Assembly (NCBI GenBank): GCA_964385465.1
Contig: CAYLPJ010000081.1
Coordinates: forward strand, 1-20,996
Direction of reading: 5' to 3'
Source of the DNA: CAYLPJ01 sp964385465
GTDB lineage: Bacteria; Planctomycetota; Phycisphaerae; SM23-33
Length of the DNA stretch: 20,996 nt
Made by a program: the position numbers and the translations under genes. Of this stretch, positions 20,979 through 20,996 are shown piece after piece. The notes under the pieces are model-generated. The model was given only the letters and a program-made list of their open reading frames with translations, had not been told where the DNA came from and did no database searches. How positions within the stretch are numbered: the first letter of the stretch is position 1; each line of letters opens with the position of its first letter.

Positions 20979-20996
20979 TCGTTGCCGCCGCACTCC
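20979..20996. repeat. Terminal direct repeat, right copy
   Basis: Identical to bases 1-18. The preceding 117 bp after the carboxylesterase-type gene show no gene or other feature I can support. Confidence 0.6.

Noticed and set aside
1..20996. CRISPR array, tRNA or rRNA genes, replication or conjugation genes
   Set aside because: None could be seen on either strand. Repeats are paired and dispersed rather than regularly spaced.

Overview
The window is a GC-rich (estimated by eye at around 70%) bacterial segment. It reads as a member of the Planctomycetota, probably Phycisphaerae-like. The grounds are three tandem PEP-CTERM exported proteins with PEP-A/hydrophobic/RRRRK tails, large secreted multidomain glycoside hydrolases, a secreted ADP-ribosylglycohydrolase-like protein, a lipoprotein of the carboxylesterase family and a small Cys-rich CPFL-type protein. 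This assignment is inference from gene content; there is no rRNA or marker gene to confirm it.

Layout. (1) 1-2200 is a mobility and maintenance end. It holds a small Cys-rich ORF (283-480), a complete XerC/XerD-type tyrosine recombinase (428-1372), a BrnT/CopG-type toxin-antitoxin pair on the minus strand (1507-1984), and a broken copy of the recombinase 3' end (2027-2141). The toxin-antitoxin pair therefore lies between two 67-bp direct repeats of the recombinase C-terminal coding sequence. The first 18 and last 18 bases of the window are identical, so the segment is either bounded by a short direct repeat (att-like) or is a circular molecule of about 20,978 bp. (2) 2193-10807 holds carbohydrate and surface functions: a GH16-type lipoprotein or secreted hydrolase (minus), a PanE/ApbA-type ketopantoate reductase (plus, divergent), a large clan GH-A hydrolase with two near-duplicate carbohydrate-binding-like modules (minus), and a secreted ADP-ribosylglycohydrolase-fold protein (plus, divergent). 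(3) 10922-12886 holds a sugar-type ABC importer made only of a lipoprotein binding protein and an RbsC-type permease, with no ATPase gene in the window. (4) 13121-16565 holds three PEP-CTERM genes on the minus strand, each with its own promoter and its own strong 3' hairpin. The first two share a conserved leader of about 330 nt. (5) 17069-19041 holds a two-gene overlapping unit of a SAM methyltransferase and a GNAT acetyltransferase. (6) 19272-20861 holds a type-B carboxylesterase-family lipoprotein in which the catalytic Ser and His positions are replaced.

How it works together. The two hydrolases, the sugar binding protein and permease, and the surface-anchored PEP-CTERM proteins suggest extracellular polysaccharide use and surface display. 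The recombinase, toxin-antitoxin pair and terminal repeat suggest the block may be, or may once have been, an integrative element. The observations most worth following are the terminal 18-bp repeat beside a recombinase, the toxin-antitoxin cassette between recombinase-tail repeats, the shared long leader of two PEP-CTERM genes, and the carboxylesterase lacking its catalytic residues.
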